Positions 24,034 through 32,728 of a stretch of 39,652 nucleotides of DNA are shown piece by piece. Each line of letters begins with the position of its first letter. The first letter of the stretch is position 1. This DNA is from Nocardiopsis listeri NBRC 13360 (GTDB taxonomy: Bacteria; Actinomycetota; Actinomycetes; Streptosporangiales; Streptosporangiaceae): positions 1-39,652 of the forward strand of contig NZ_BCSH01000074.1 of NCBI RefSeq assembly GCF_001570765.1. Reading direction: 5' to 3'. The translations under genes and the position numbers were made by a program. The notes beneath the pieces are model-generated. The model had not been told where the DNA came from. It ran no database searches and saw only the letters and a list, made by a program, of their open reading frames with translations.

Positions 24034-24828
24034 TCAGAATCCCAGGCCGCGCAGCCACGTGATCAGGTCGTCCTCGCGCTCGCTCGCCCGTTCCGGGCTC
24101 CAGGTCCCCATCTCACGCGAGTCCACCAAGGCCCCGTCGCGCAGGTAGACCACACGATCCGCCCGCGCCGCGCAACCCGGGTCGTGCGTGACCATGACCA
24201 GAGTCGTTCCCGACCGGTGCACGTCGGTGAGCGCGTCCATCACCTCCTCGGTCATCCTGCTGTTCAGCGCGCCGGTGGGTTCGTCGGCGAACAGCAGGGA
24301 CGGCTCGCACACCAGGGCGCGGCAGATCGACGCCCGCTGCAACTGGCCGCCGGATACCTGGGTGACGCCGTGCCGGCGCACGTGTGCGATCCCGAACCGC
24401 TCCAGCAGCGCGTCCACGCGGGCGATCGCCCCCTTCTTGTCCTTGGGGGCGGCCTGAAGGGCGGGCAACAGGATGTTGTCGCCGATGTTCAGGTTGGCGA
24501 GGAAGTGCGCCTGCTGGAAGACGAACCCCATCCGCGTCAACCGGACCCGGCTCATCTCCCGGTCGTCCAGGGACGTCAGGTCCCGCCCCTCCAACAGCAC
24601 GCTCCCCTCGGTGGGTCGGTCCATGCCGCTGATCGTGTAGAGCAGCGTCGACTTGCCCGAACCGGACGTGCCCATCACGACGAGGAACTCCCCGCTCGCC
24701 ACGGACAGGTCGACATCGTCGATGACCCGGGTGGGCGGGTCGGTGGAGTGGTAGGTCTTGGTCAGGCCCCGAGAGGCCAGCGCGATCCGCGCCGGCTCCG
24801 TCCCGGGATCCGTCGTGGGCCGTGTCAT
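24034..24828 (-). CDS. ABC transporter ATPase (MacB/LolD-like)
   Basis: ATPase of 264 residues that partners the FtsX permease encoded 12 bases upstream on the same strand. Motifs: Walker A VMGTSGSGKSTLL, Q-loop VFQQAHFL, signature QVSGGQLQRASI, Walker B LLFADEPTGALN and H-switch VMVTHDPG. The LNIGDNILLP segment and the FADEPTGALN block are typical of the MacB/LolD/FtsE group, which couples ATP hydrolysis to mechanical work on periplasmic or lipid substrates rather than direct membrane passage. Substrate unknown; context suggests metal or siderophore stress. Confidence 0.92.
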   Translation of the reverse strand: MTRPTTDPGTEPARIALASRGLTKTYHSTDPPTRVIDDVDLSVASGEFLVVMGTSGSGKSTLLYTISGMDRPTEGSVLLEGRDLTSLDDREMSRVRLTRMGFVFQQAHFLANLNIGDNILLPALQAAPKDKKGAIARVDALLERFGIAHVRRHGVTQVSGGQLQRASICRALVCEPSLLFADEPTGALNSRMTEEVMDALTDVHRSGTTLVMVTHDPGCAARADRVVYLRDGALVDSREMGTWSPERASEREDDLITWLRGLGF

Positions 24829-24840
24829 GGCGGGGTCCTT

Positions 24841-27243
24841 TCAACCTCGGAGCCACGTGCTCTTGTCCACGCGGCGGAGCGGCGCGGTGAGCGCCACGGC
24901 GATCAGGTGTCCGGTGGTGATCAGGGCCAGGGGACAGGCCACGTACACCAGCCACGGGTTCGGTAGGAACTCCAGGTGCGCGAGCCCCAGTCCCGCCGCG
25001 GACAGCAGCGAACCGACCATGGGTTCTCCCGCCGTGGCCGCGAACACGGTGCCCAGGACGGTGCCGACCACCACGGCGAGGAGGGTCTTGCCGCGCACCT
25101 GGGCGATGATCTCCCCGGTGGAGAAGCCGATCGCGGACAGTACGCCCATCCGCGTGCGCTCCCGGGTCAGACGCAGTCGCAGGAACAGGCCGGTGATGAG
25201 CGCCGCGACCCCGACCGCGAAGACGAAGGAGACCAGGGTGGCGCTCTGTAGGGCCCCGGTCACCTGCGACAGGGTCTGGCGCACGTACTCGCGCATCGGA
25301 ATCACCGTGGCGGTGTCGAAACGTTCGTCGTACTCCGTCGCGATGGTGGCGGCGTCGGTGCCCGGGACCGTGTTCGCGTAGACCACGTGACCGGCCGCCC
25401 CCGTGGCCTCCTCGCCATGGGCCTTGGCGGTGAACCCACCGCTGGTGACGTCCTGGTAGACGCCGCTGACGGTGAGCGTGGTCTCCTCCCCGCCCCGGCG
25501 CACGGCCAACCCGTCACCGATCGAGAGCCCGTACTCGTCCGCGTTCAGCACCGACAGGGCGATCTCGCCGGGGCCGGGGCTCCCGCCGTACGCGTAGGCG
25601 ATCGCGTCGGGGTCGTGCTCGCCCACCTCCACCCGCAGGGTCTCCCACCCCTCCTCGCCCCGGGTCTCGTACAGCAGGGTGGAGAAGGCGCGCACGTCGG
25701 TCAGGCGTTCGTCCTCGCGCATGTTCCTCAGCAGCTCGTCGCGGACCTCGTCGACGTCCTCGGAGAAGAGCAGGTCGGCGCGCACGTCGCTCTCCGCGGC
25801 ACCCATGTAGGTGACGAAGCGGGGGCTCTCGAAGGTGCCGAGCAGGTTGGCGGGCAGCGTCATCAACACGGTGGCCAGGAAGAACACGAGGGGGAGCAGC
25901 ACCCATTGGCCGGCCTCGGCGCGCAGGTCCAGCAGGGCCAGCCGGCCGTTCACCCCCAGCCCGCCGGTCGAGGCGAGGACGGTGCCGCGCGCCCGTCGCG
26001 CCCGCCTGCGATCCCGGCGCGCGGCCCGTCTCTCGCCCAGGACACTGCCGTGGACCAGGGCGCCCACGACCTCGATCCGACGGACCCGGCGCAGGACGGC
26101 CCGGCACAGCAGCAGGACGAACGCGTACACCAGGGCGAGCGCGGCCACCGGCACCACGAACGAGGCGAGGCCCAGCGGCGCGTCGGCGTAGTCGACCTGC
26201 ACGCTCCGTGTGAGCAGACCCGTGGCCACGAGCGCCGCCAGGCCCCCGAGGACACACGCCAGGGCGGTCAGGACGCCGTACTTGGTCAGGTACAGCCCGG
26301 AGATCGCCCGATCGGGCAGACCGATGGCCTTCATCGCGCCGATCTCGCGGACCTCGTCCTCCAAGGTTCCGCGGATAACGAAGCGCACGTTGAGCAGCGC
26401 GATCACGATGAGCAGCAGACCCACGAACACCAACGCCACCGCGACCAGGCCGTCACCGAACGCGTTGACCAGGCGGATCATCTGATAGGTGACGGCCTGC
26501 CCGTTCTTGGGCAGGGCATCGTCCGCCTCGTAGGCGCGTTGGAGGTCGGCGGCCGCACCGGCGTCGTTCAGTCGGTACTCGACGATGCTCTCGGGAGTGC
26601 CGCCGCCCGCGCCCTCCAGCGTCTCGAAGTCGGCCTCGGAGACCACGAACCGAGTCGCCGAGGACAGTGACGAGGCCATCTGCGCGTCGCGCACGAACCC
26701 GGCCACACGCAGTTCCAGGGAGCCGGAGTCGGTGGCGATCCTGAGTTCGTCGCCGACCCGCAGGTCGAAGGCGGTGCGGTGGGCCACCGGGAGGTAGGTT
26801 TCACCGGGGGCGGGGCGCGGTGCGGCACCGGTCTCGTCCAAGAGGAGGTCGAACTCCTCGTTCTGGGTCGTGAAGAGTTGGTCGATGAGGCTGTCGGAGA
26901 GGTCGCCGGACCCGCCGGTGGGGGAGCGCTCCCAGGACAGGGCCGCGCCGTCGAATCCGACCGCCTCGACGACGTGCCAGGCCTCGATCTCCGGGTGTCG
27001 GTCGGCGAAGCGCTCCAGGGCGTCGTCGTCGATGTCGCCGACGTGCATCTGTAGGAAGTGGGGTGGCCTGGCCTGCTCGAAGAGTTCGTCGACCGACCCC
27101 AGCGTGCGCTCCATGACCATGGCACCGGTGGCCATGAGGAACGCGCTGAGCGTCAGCACCACCAGGAGCGCCAGGTGCACGCCCTTGTTCCCGGTCAGGT
27201 CGTTGTACGCGTAGCGCAGATACAAGGAGCCCTTCGTCTCCAC
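24841..27243 (-). CDS. FtsX/MacB-like ABC permease
   Basis: Membrane protein of 800 residues with two FtsX-type halves. One N-terminal helix (about 24-46) precedes a large extracytoplasmic domain (to about 260), then three helices (about 265-385, including LVFVGLLLIVIALLNVRF and EVREIGAMKAIGLPDRAI). A basic cytosolic linker (RRAARRDRRRARRARG) follows, then another helix, a second extracytoplasmic domain, and three C-terminal helices with TRERTRMGVLSAIGFSTGEI. GTG at 27243 is preceded by GGGAGA. The strong TATAAT box at 27387-27382 on the minus strand is its likely promoter. It forms a two-gene operon with the ATPase. The exported or extracted substrate is unknown. Confidence 0.9.
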   Translation of the reverse strand: METKGSLYLRYAYNDLTGNKGVHLALLVVLTLSAFLMATGAMVMERTLGSVDELFEQARPPHFLQMHVGDIDDDALERFADRHPEIEAWHVVEAVGFDGAALSWERSPTGGSGDLSDSLIDQLFTTQNEEFDLLLDETGAAPRPAPGETYLPVAHRTAFDLRVGDELRIATDSGSLELRVAGFVRDAQMASSLSSATRFVVSEADFETLEGAGGGTPESIVEYRLNDAGAAADLQRAYEADDALPKNGQAVTYQMIRLVNAFGDGLVAVALVFVGLLLIVIALLNVRFVIRGTLEDEVREIGAMKAIGLPDRAISGLYLTKYGVLTALACVLGGLAALVATGLLTRSVQVDYADAPLGLASFVVPVAALALVYAFVLLLCRAVLRRVRRIEVVGALVHGSVLGERRAARRDRRRARRARGTVLASTGGLGVNGRLALLDLRAEAGQWVLLPLVFFLATVLMTLPANLLGTFESPRFVTYMGAAESDVRADLLFSEDVDEVRDELLRNMREDERLTDVRAFSTLLYETRGEEGWETLRVEVGEHDPDAIAYAYGGSPGPGEIALSVLNADEYGLSIGDGLAVRRGGEETTLTVSGVYQDVTSGGFTAKAHGEEATGAAGHVVYANTVPGTDAATIATEYDERFDTATVIPMREYVRQTLSQVTGALQSATLVSFVFAVGVAALITGLFLRLRLTRERTRMGVLSAIGFSTGEIIAQVRGKTLLAVVVGTVLGTVFAATAGEPMVGSLLSAAGLGLAHLEFLPNPWLVYVACPLALITTGHLIAVALTAPLRRVDKSTWLRG

Positions 27244-27381
27244 CGTGATCTCCCTGCCTCGTTCAGCCGTTCGAGTGCCGGTCCGCGGGTTCCGAGAAGG
27301 GAACCCGTCCGATCAACGTAGGCCGATGCGAGGGTCGGGCACATCGGGGGAGGACCCCGCCTCGTGGCGGCGGGAACCCCG

Positions 27382-27410
27382 ATTATACCGAGGGTTCGCG
27401 CCCTGGTAAG
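27382..27410 (-). promoter_or_regulatory. promoter of the FtsX/ATPase operon
   Basis: On the minus strand TATAAT (27387-27382) is a perfect -10 box, rare in such GC-rich DNA. At 17 bases upstream lies CTTACC (27410-27405), a weak -35. The leader would be about 130 bases. Confidence 0.5.
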
Positions 27411-27457
27411 GGTCCGGGGCGAGGCGGTGTCCCGGGCACGTCGACACCCACGGTGAG

Positions 27458-27476
27458 TGAGGTTAGGCTTACCGAT
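27458..27476. promoter_or_regulatory. iron box in front of the ABC exporter operon
   Basis: TGAGGTTAGGCTTACCGAT matches 15 of 19 positions of TTAGGTTAGGCTAACCTAA, including the central GGTTAGGCT. It lies 139 bases before the exporter ATG, and about 215 bases before the divergent FtsX gene, so it probably serves the exporter. Confidence 0.7.
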
Positions 27477-27615
27477 GGTCTGCCGGGAGAAGCGGTCATA
27501 CGGGGTCGAATCGCACATCCCATGGTCGGGTGTGCCGCCCGACCTGACTACCCTGAGCCAGGGGCGACCCCCAAACGGCCACCGAGAAAACGACGATCAG
27601 GGACGACGGACGAAC

Positions 27616-29373
27616 ATGACCACAGCCGAGGGACGGGCCGCTCCGGAACCCGCCTGCCCCACCTCATCCGAACCCGTCCCCACCAGTGCGGCCGCCCTAC
27701 GTTCACGCTCCCTGCGTCGGCACCGCGGCCGCATCACCCTCGGCGTCGCCCTGCTGTCCACGCACCAACTGTGCGAGGCGCTCGTCCCCGTCGTCATCGG
27801 CCTCACCATCGACACGGCCGTCGCCACCGGCGACATCACCGCCCTGCTGTGGTGCGTGTCCGGGCTGATCCTCCTCTTCACCTGCCTGGCCCTGGCCTAC
27901 CGCACCGGCGCCCGCCTCACCCTCGGCGTCGTCGAACGCGAGGCCCACCTGTTGCGCCTGGAATCGGCCCGTCGCGTGCTGCACCCCCGAGGACAACGCA
28001 GCGGTCTGCGCTCCGGCGAGCTGCTGTCCGTGGCCACCTCCGACGCCGAACAGGCCGCCACCTACGCCCGCGCCTGGGCCGTGGGCATCGCCCAGGGCAC
28101 CGCGATCACGGTCACCACCATCGTGCTGCTCACCATCAACGTCCCGCTCGGTCTCGGCGTGCTCCTGGGCCTGCCCCTGATGCTCCTGCTGCTGCGTGTG
28201 CCCGCCGCACGCATCGCCCGACGCACCGAGGCCAAGCAGGCCACCGCCGCACGCGCCACCGCCATGGCCACCGACCTGGTCGGCGGCCTGCGCGTGCTCA
28301 TGGGCATCGGTGCCCGCCACAACGCCTCCCTGCGTTACCGACAGGCCAGCGACCACGCCCTGACCGCGTCGGTCGGCGCCGCCGCCAGCAACGGCGTCTA
28401 CAAGGGACTGGTCACCGCGTCGGGCGCCGTCTTCCTGGCCTGCGTGGCCGGTGCCGCCGGATGGATGGCCCTCCAAGGACACCTCACCATCGGCGAACTC
28501 ATCATCGTCGTCGGCCTGGCCCAGTTCCTCGCCGAACCCGTCCAGGCCTTGGGGATGGTCGGCCAGATGTTCGCCATCGCCCGCGCCTCCGCCCGACGCC
28601 TGGTGCGGCTGCTCAACGCCCCCGACGCAGTCACCCCCGGTGAGATCACCCTGCGCGAAGGCCTGCCCGAACACGAACCCCTGGTCGAACTGCGCGAGGT
28701 CGGCCACCGCACCCTGGACGGCGTCGACCTCACCCTGCGCCCCGGCGAGTTCCTCGGCGTGCTCGCCACCGACCCCCGCGACGCCGAGGCCCTCGTCGAC
28801 CTCCTGGCCGGTCGCGCCGCCGACGCCCGTGGAACCACCCTGATCGCCGGTGTCCCCCTCACCGATCTCGACCTGGCCTCCCTGCGCGGCACCGTCCTGG
28901 TCGAGGAACACGGCGGCTTCCTGTTCGAGGGCACCTTGCGCTCCAACCTGACCACCGCCGACCTCGACGAGGACCGCCTGCTCGCCGCACTCGACGCGGC
29001 CGCCGCCGGTGAACTCGTCACCGGCCACCCCGACGGCCTCGACCGCCCCGTCACCGACCGCGCCGGCAACCTCTCCGGCGGCCAACGCCAACGCGTGGCC
29101 CTGGCCCGCGCGCTGGCCGCCGCCCCACCCGTGCTCGTCCTGCACGACCCCACCACCGCGGTCGACGCCGTCACCGAGGAGGCCATCGCCCGGGGCACCG
29201 CCGCGCTGCGCGCCGCCCACGGCGGCGGCACCATCGTCATCGCGAGCAGCCCGGCACTGCTGGCCCGCGCCGACCGCGTCCTGGTCCTGCGCGAGGGGCG
29301 CGTACGCGCGGAGGACACCCACATCCGACTGGCCGAGGACGACCCCCACTACCGCGAGGCGGTCCTGCGTTGA
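27616..29373 (+). CDS. heterodimeric ABC exporter half-transporter with degenerate ATP site
   Basis: A half-transporter of 585 residues: six helices (about 40-310) and a C-terminal nucleotide-binding domain. The Walker A region reads FLGVLATDPRDAEALVDLL, with neither the GxxGxGK frame nor the lysine. Walker B is VLVLHDPTTAVD, with HDP where DEP is expected. The signature LSGGQRQRVALARAL is perfect. It therefore should contribute the signature to the active site formed with its partner while its own ATP pocket is inactive. The start is ATG at 27616; the frame runs further upstream without support. An iron box lies upstream and the next start overlaps the stop. Likely exports a siderophore or related small molecule; inference from context. 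Confidence 0.88.
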   Translation: MTTAEGRAAPEPACPTSSEPVPTSAAALRSRSLRRHRGRITLGVALLSTHQLCEALVPVVIGLTIDTAVATGDITALLWCVSGLILLFTCLALAYRTGARLTLGVVEREAHLLRLESARRVLHPRGQRSGLRSGELLSVATSDAEQAATYARAWAVGIAQGTAITVTTIVLLTINVPLGLGVLLGLPLMLLLLRVPAARIARRTEAKQATAARATAMATDLVGGLRVLMGIGARHNASLRYRQASDHALTASVGAAASNGVYKGLVTASGAVFLACVAGAAGWMALQGHLTIGELIIVVGLAQFLAEPVQALGMVGQMFAIARASARRLVRLLNAPDAVTPGEITLREGLPEHEPLVELREVGHRTLDGVDLTLRPGEFLGVLATDPRDAEALVDLLAGRAADARGTTLIAGVPLTDLDLASLRGTVLVEEHGGFLFEGTLRSNLTTADLDEDRLLAALDAAAAGELVTGHPDGLDRPVTDRAGNLSGGQRQRVALARALAAAPPVLVLHDPTTAVDAVTEEAIARGTAALRAAHGGGTIVIASSPALLARADRVLVLREGRVRAEDTHIRLAEDDPHYREAVLR

Positions 29374-31178
29374 GCACCGACACCATCCACCACGAGGTCG
29401 AGGATCCCCTCGGCGGCCCCCGAGTCCCATCCGCGAGCACCGAACCGCTGCCCACGGCCACGGCCCGCCGGACCTGGGCGGTATTCCTCGAAGGGCTGCG
29501 CGCCCACCCCGCGACCTCCGCCCTGGCGCTGCTCACCGTCCTGGCCGGCAGTGCCGCCGGACTCGTCGCCCCCTGGGTGCTGGGCGGCATGGTCGACGAC
29601 ATCTCCAACGGCGCCGGGGCCGAGACCATCCTGCGCTCGGCCGCGCTCATCGCCGCCGCCGCGGCCATCGGTGGCGTCCTCGTCGGACTGGGCGCCTGGC
29701 AGGTCAGCCGGCTCGGCGAGACCATCCTGGCCCGCCTGCGCGAACGCGTCATGCGCCGCGTCCTGCACATGCCCGCCGTCCGCCTGGAACGCGTGCGCAT
29801 CGGCGACCTGCTCTCCCGTGTGGGCGACGACGTCGCCGTGGTCACCAACGCCATCGCCCGCAACGGCCCGGAGGTCGTCACCGCCCTGGCCACCGTCGTG
29901 CTCACCACCGCGGGCATGGCCGCCCTGGACTGGCGCCTGGGCCTGGCCGGACTGGCCGCACTGCCGTTCTACGTGTGGGCGCTCCGCTGGTACATGCCGC
30001 TCTCGGGTCCCTTCTACGCCCGCGAACGCGTCGCCATGGGCGAGCGCTCGCACGCCATGATGGGGGCCCTGCGCGGACGCGACACCGTGCGCGCCTACCG
30101 GCTGGAGGCCGAACACGAGGAACGCATCGCCGACCGCTCGTTGAGCGCCATGCGACTCACCCTGGACGTGTTCCGCCTGTTCACCAGGCTCGGTGCCCGC
30201 ATGAACGGATCCGAACTGGTCGGCCTGGGCGCCGTGCTCGTCGTCGGGTTCTGGCTGGTGCGCGGAGACCTGGCCACCGTCGGGATGGTCACCGCCGCCG
30301 CCCTGTACTTCCACCGGCTGTTCGGACCCGTCGGGTTCCTGGTGATGACCTTCAACGACGTCCAGCAGGCGGGGGCGAGCCTGGCCCGCCTGGCCGGGGT
30401 GGTGGACCTGCCGGAGGCGAAGGACCCCGACGCCGAGGAGGGACCGGCCGGGTCGTCCCTGCGCGTGGACGCGGTGAGCCACGTCTACGCCGCCGACGCG
30501 CCCAAGGCCCTGGACCGGGTCTCGCTCACCGTCGCCCCGGGCGAGCGCGTGGCCCTGGTGGGGGCCAGCGGAGCCGGCAAGACCACCCTGGCCGCCGTGG
30601 TCAGCGGGCTGCGCACGCCCACTTCGGGCAACGTGTACCTGGGCGGGATCCCCCTGGAGGAGATGGGGGAGCAACGGGTGCGCGAGCACGTGTTCCTGCT
30701 CAGCCAGGAGACCCACGTGTTCGCCGGAACCCTCCTGGAGGACCTGCGTCTGGCCCGCGCCGAGGCCACCGCCGCCGAGATCGAGAAGGCGCTGGAGACG
30801 GTGGGAGCCCTGGACTGGGTGCGTGCCCTGCCCGAGGGGATCGACACCGTGGTGGGCGAGGGTGGACACGCCCTCACCGCCGAACAGGCCCAACACCTGG
30901 CCCTGGCCCGGTTGGCGCTGGCCGACCCGGACCTGGCGGTGCTGGACGAGGCCACCGCCGAGGCCGGCAGCTCCGGGGCCCGCCGGCTGGAAGGGGCCGC
31001 CGCGGCCGCCACGAAGGGCCGCACCACCCTGGTGGTCGCCCATCGGCTCACCCAGGCGGCCACCGCCGACCGGGTGGTCGTCATGGACCAGGGCCGAATC
31101 GTGGAGGAGGGGCCGCACGAGGAACTGGTCGCCTTGGAGGGGCGCTACGCCCGTCTCTGGCGCAGCTGGCAAGGCTGA
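29370..31178 (+). CDS. heterodimeric ABC exporter half-transporter with consensus Walker motifs
   Basis: Partner half-transporter of 602 residues, six helices (about 35-320) then the ATPase domain. Walker A is intact (LVGASGAGKTTLA), as are Walker B (LAVLDEATAEAG) and the H-switch (VVAHRLTQA). The signature is degenerate: GHALTAEQAQHLALARLAL instead of LSGGQ. With the upstream subunit this leaves exactly one consensus ATP site. The start is TTG at 29370, overlapping the upstream TGA (TTGA), which implies coupled translation. A GC-rich hairpin lies 68 bases after the stop. Confidence 0.88.
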   Translation: MSTDTIHHEVEDPLGGPRVPSASTEPLPTATARRTWAVFLEGLRAHPATSALALLTVLAGSAAGLVAPWVLGGMVDDISNGAGAETILRSAALIAAAAAIGGVLVGLGAWQVSRLGETILARLRERVMRRVLHMPAVRLERVRIGDLLSRVGDDVAVVTNAIARNGPEVVTALATVVLTTAGMAALDWRLGLAGLAALPFYVWALRWYMPLSGPFYARERVAMGERSHAMMGALRGRDTVRAYRLEAEHEERIADRSLSAMRLTLDVFRLFTRLGARMNGSELVGLGAVLVVGFWLVRGDLATVGMVTAAALYFHRLFGPVGFLVMTFNDVQQAGASLARLAGVVDLPEAKDPDAEEGPAGSSLRVDAVSHVYAADAPKALDRVSLTVAPGERVALVGASGAGKTTLAAVVSGLRTPTSGNVYLGGIPLEEMGEQRVREHVFLLSQETHVFAGTLLEDLRLARAEATAAEIEKALETVGALDWVRALPEGIDTVVGEGGHALTAEQAQHLALARLALADPDLAVLDEATAEAGSSGARRLEGAAAAATKGRTTLVVAHRLTQAATADRVVVMDQGRIVEEGPHEELVALEGRYARLWRSWQG

Positions 31179-31245
31179 TCGATTCTTAGCGGCGCAGCCC
31201 CTGCTTCAGCCATGGGGAGGAAGTCGATCAGGGGCTCGACGCCGC

Positions 31246-31279
31246 TCCGGCCCCGCACTTGGACGAGCGCGGGGCCGGA
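31246..31279. terminator. bidirectional hairpin between the exporter and whiB-like genes
   Basis: TCCGGCCCCGC (31246-31256) and GCGGGGCCGGA (31269-31279) form a perfect 11-bp stem with a 12-base loop between two convergent genes. Confidence 0.7.
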
Positions 31280-31305
31280 ACGTGGGACAAGAACCTCGAA
31301 GGGGC

Positions 31306-31605
31306 TCAGGCGGCGTTGGCGCGGCGCAGACGACGGCGACGCTCGGAGGTGCGCTCGTCCTCGTTCTGGCCACCCCAGGTGCCGTACTTCTCCGGGCGTG
31401 AGACCGCGTGGTCCAGACAGGAGACGCGCACCGGGCACCCCGCGCAAACCTGCTTGGCCCGCCGCTCACGCATCTCGCGCTGGGGCCAGGACTCCTCTTC
31501 GGGACCGAAGAAGAGCGCGAGGTCCTCGCCTCGGCAGGCGGCGGCGTCCTGCCACCCCCAGCTCGGGGTCGGGAGCAACGCGGAACGACGACGGGGCCGG
31601 GACAT
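31306..31605 (-). CDS. WhiB-like Fe-S transcriptional regulator
   Basis: A regulator of 99 residues that would bind a [4Fe-4S] cluster and partner a sigma factor. The four cluster ligands are C24 (AAACRGED), C54 and C57 (VCAGC) and C63 (VSC). The G[VI]WGG-type turn is present as GTWGG, followed by an arginine-rich DNA-contact tail (SERRRRLRRANAA). ATG at 31605 is chosen because AAGGTGG sits eight bases upstream; a longer frame adds 11 residues without a ribosome-binding site. It does not obviously match WhiB, WhiD, WblC or WblE, so no specific symbol is given. Convergent with the ABC exporter operon. Confidence 0.92.
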   Translation of the reverse strand: MSRPRRRSALLPTPSWGWQDAAACRGEDLALFFGPEEESWPQREMRERRAKQVCAGCPVRVSCLDHAVSRPEKYGTWGGQNEDERTSERRRRLRRANAA

Positions 31606-31967
31606 GTGGGAACCACCTTTTCGAACAACACAGGCCAAGAGGGCGATTACGGGTCACCGATGGCTGATCGCCGTGCGCGATCGCCAATACGCCGAAGGGA
31701 CGCCTACGGCGCGGATATCGTGCGATGTGCGGGCGCGGAGAAGGGCGGCCGCTGAGGCGAACGCGGTCGGCGGGGACTTCTCACGCGAATCGGCGGCGGA
31801 AGTGGTGACGGCTTCCGCCCGCCTCGTGCCCGTCATCATGCCACCATTGCTTCGGGCTGTCCGGTCAATGCGCGATGGGTCGTCCGAACGTTATGGAAAT
31901 CTGACCTCGTGTGTCGAGCGCACGGTGACGAGAGTCGCGTTCGGCCGACCGCTTCGGTCGACGGGGC
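31606..31967. other. intergenic stretch upstream of the whiB-like gene
   Basis: No convincing gene on either strand. It should contain the promoter of the whiB-like gene on the minus strand and the 3' end of the phosphatase transcript unit. No clear terminator hairpin was recognised. Confidence 0.4.
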
Positions 31968-32648
31968 TCAGGCGCTGACGGCCTCGCCGGTCGGGTCGCT
32001 GCCGTCCTGGTTCAGCAGGTGGGCGCCGCCGATCGGGCCGCTGCTCCAACCGAGAAGGCGCCAACCCGAGTCGGGGTCGCCCTCGATCTCGACCAGTCCG
32101 GTGTTGGCCAGCGGGGTGCGCGCGACCGAGGTGAGGTCGATACCGGCGACACGGGCGCAGGCCCAGGAACGGATCGCGGCGCCGTGGGAGACCACGACGA
32201 CGTCCTCCCAGCCCTGCTCGGCGATCCGACGCACGGCCTCGTCGTAGCGCTCGAAGAAGGCTCGCCCGTCCGAACCACCCGGCATGCGCAGGTCCACGTC
32301 GCCGCGGGCCCAGGCGAACACCGTGTCCACGTAGGTCCGGTGCGCCGCCGGATCCGCGCCCATCTCCAGCGAACCGGCCTCGACCTCGCGCACCCCCTCC
32401 ATGATCACGGCCTCCTTGCCGAAGGTGTCGACCAGGGGAGCCGCGGTGAGGTGGGTGCGCAGTAGCGGAGAGACCACGAGCGCGTCGATCTCGCGCTCTT
32501 GGAGCGCGTTCGGCACCGCCGCGGCCTGGCGGTGACCCAGGGGTGTGAGCCCTGGGCCCGGAGCGAGCGTGTCGAGGAGGCCGGCGACGTTCGAGGGGGT
32601 CTGACCATGACGAAGAAGGGAAAGGCGCATGCCCTCATGGTCGGCCAT
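31968..32648 (-). CDS. histidine phosphatase family protein
   Basis: Phosphoglycerate-mutase-like phosphatase, about 220 residues. The catalytic block SLLRHGQTPSNVAG holds the phospho-accepting His and the RHG motif; the second His lies in VVVSHGAAIRSWA; the acid/base Glu is probably in VREVEAGSLEMG. Substrate unknown; relatives act on small phosphoesters. ATG at 32648 (MADHEG) or ATG at 32630 (MRLSLL) are both possible. It follows the Nudix gene by 80 bases on the same strand and may share its transcript. Confidence 0.85.
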   Translation of the reverse strand: MADHEGMRLSLLRHGQTPSNVAGLLDTLAPGPGLTPLGHRQAAAVPNALQEREIDALVVSPLLRTHLTAAPLVDTFGKEAVIMEGVREVEAGSLEMGADPAAHRTYVDTVFAWARGDVDLRMPGGSDGRAFFERYDEAVRRIAEQGWEDVVVVSHGAAIRSWACARVAGIDLTSVARTPLANTGLVEIEGDPDSGWRLLGWSSGPIGGAHLLNQDGSDPTGEAVSA

Positions 32649-32728
32649 CGACGCCACGGAAGCCGAGTGGGGACGAGGTGCGGTTGGTCTCAATCACACC
32701 GCACGGGCGGACCCGAGCGCCACGGTGT

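Noticed and set aside
27703..29430. A long minus-strand frame opposite the first ABC exporter gene
   Set aside because: Repetitive Gly/Gln/Ala sequence typical of antisense to alanine- and leucine-rich membrane proteins; the plus strand has clear ABC motifs.
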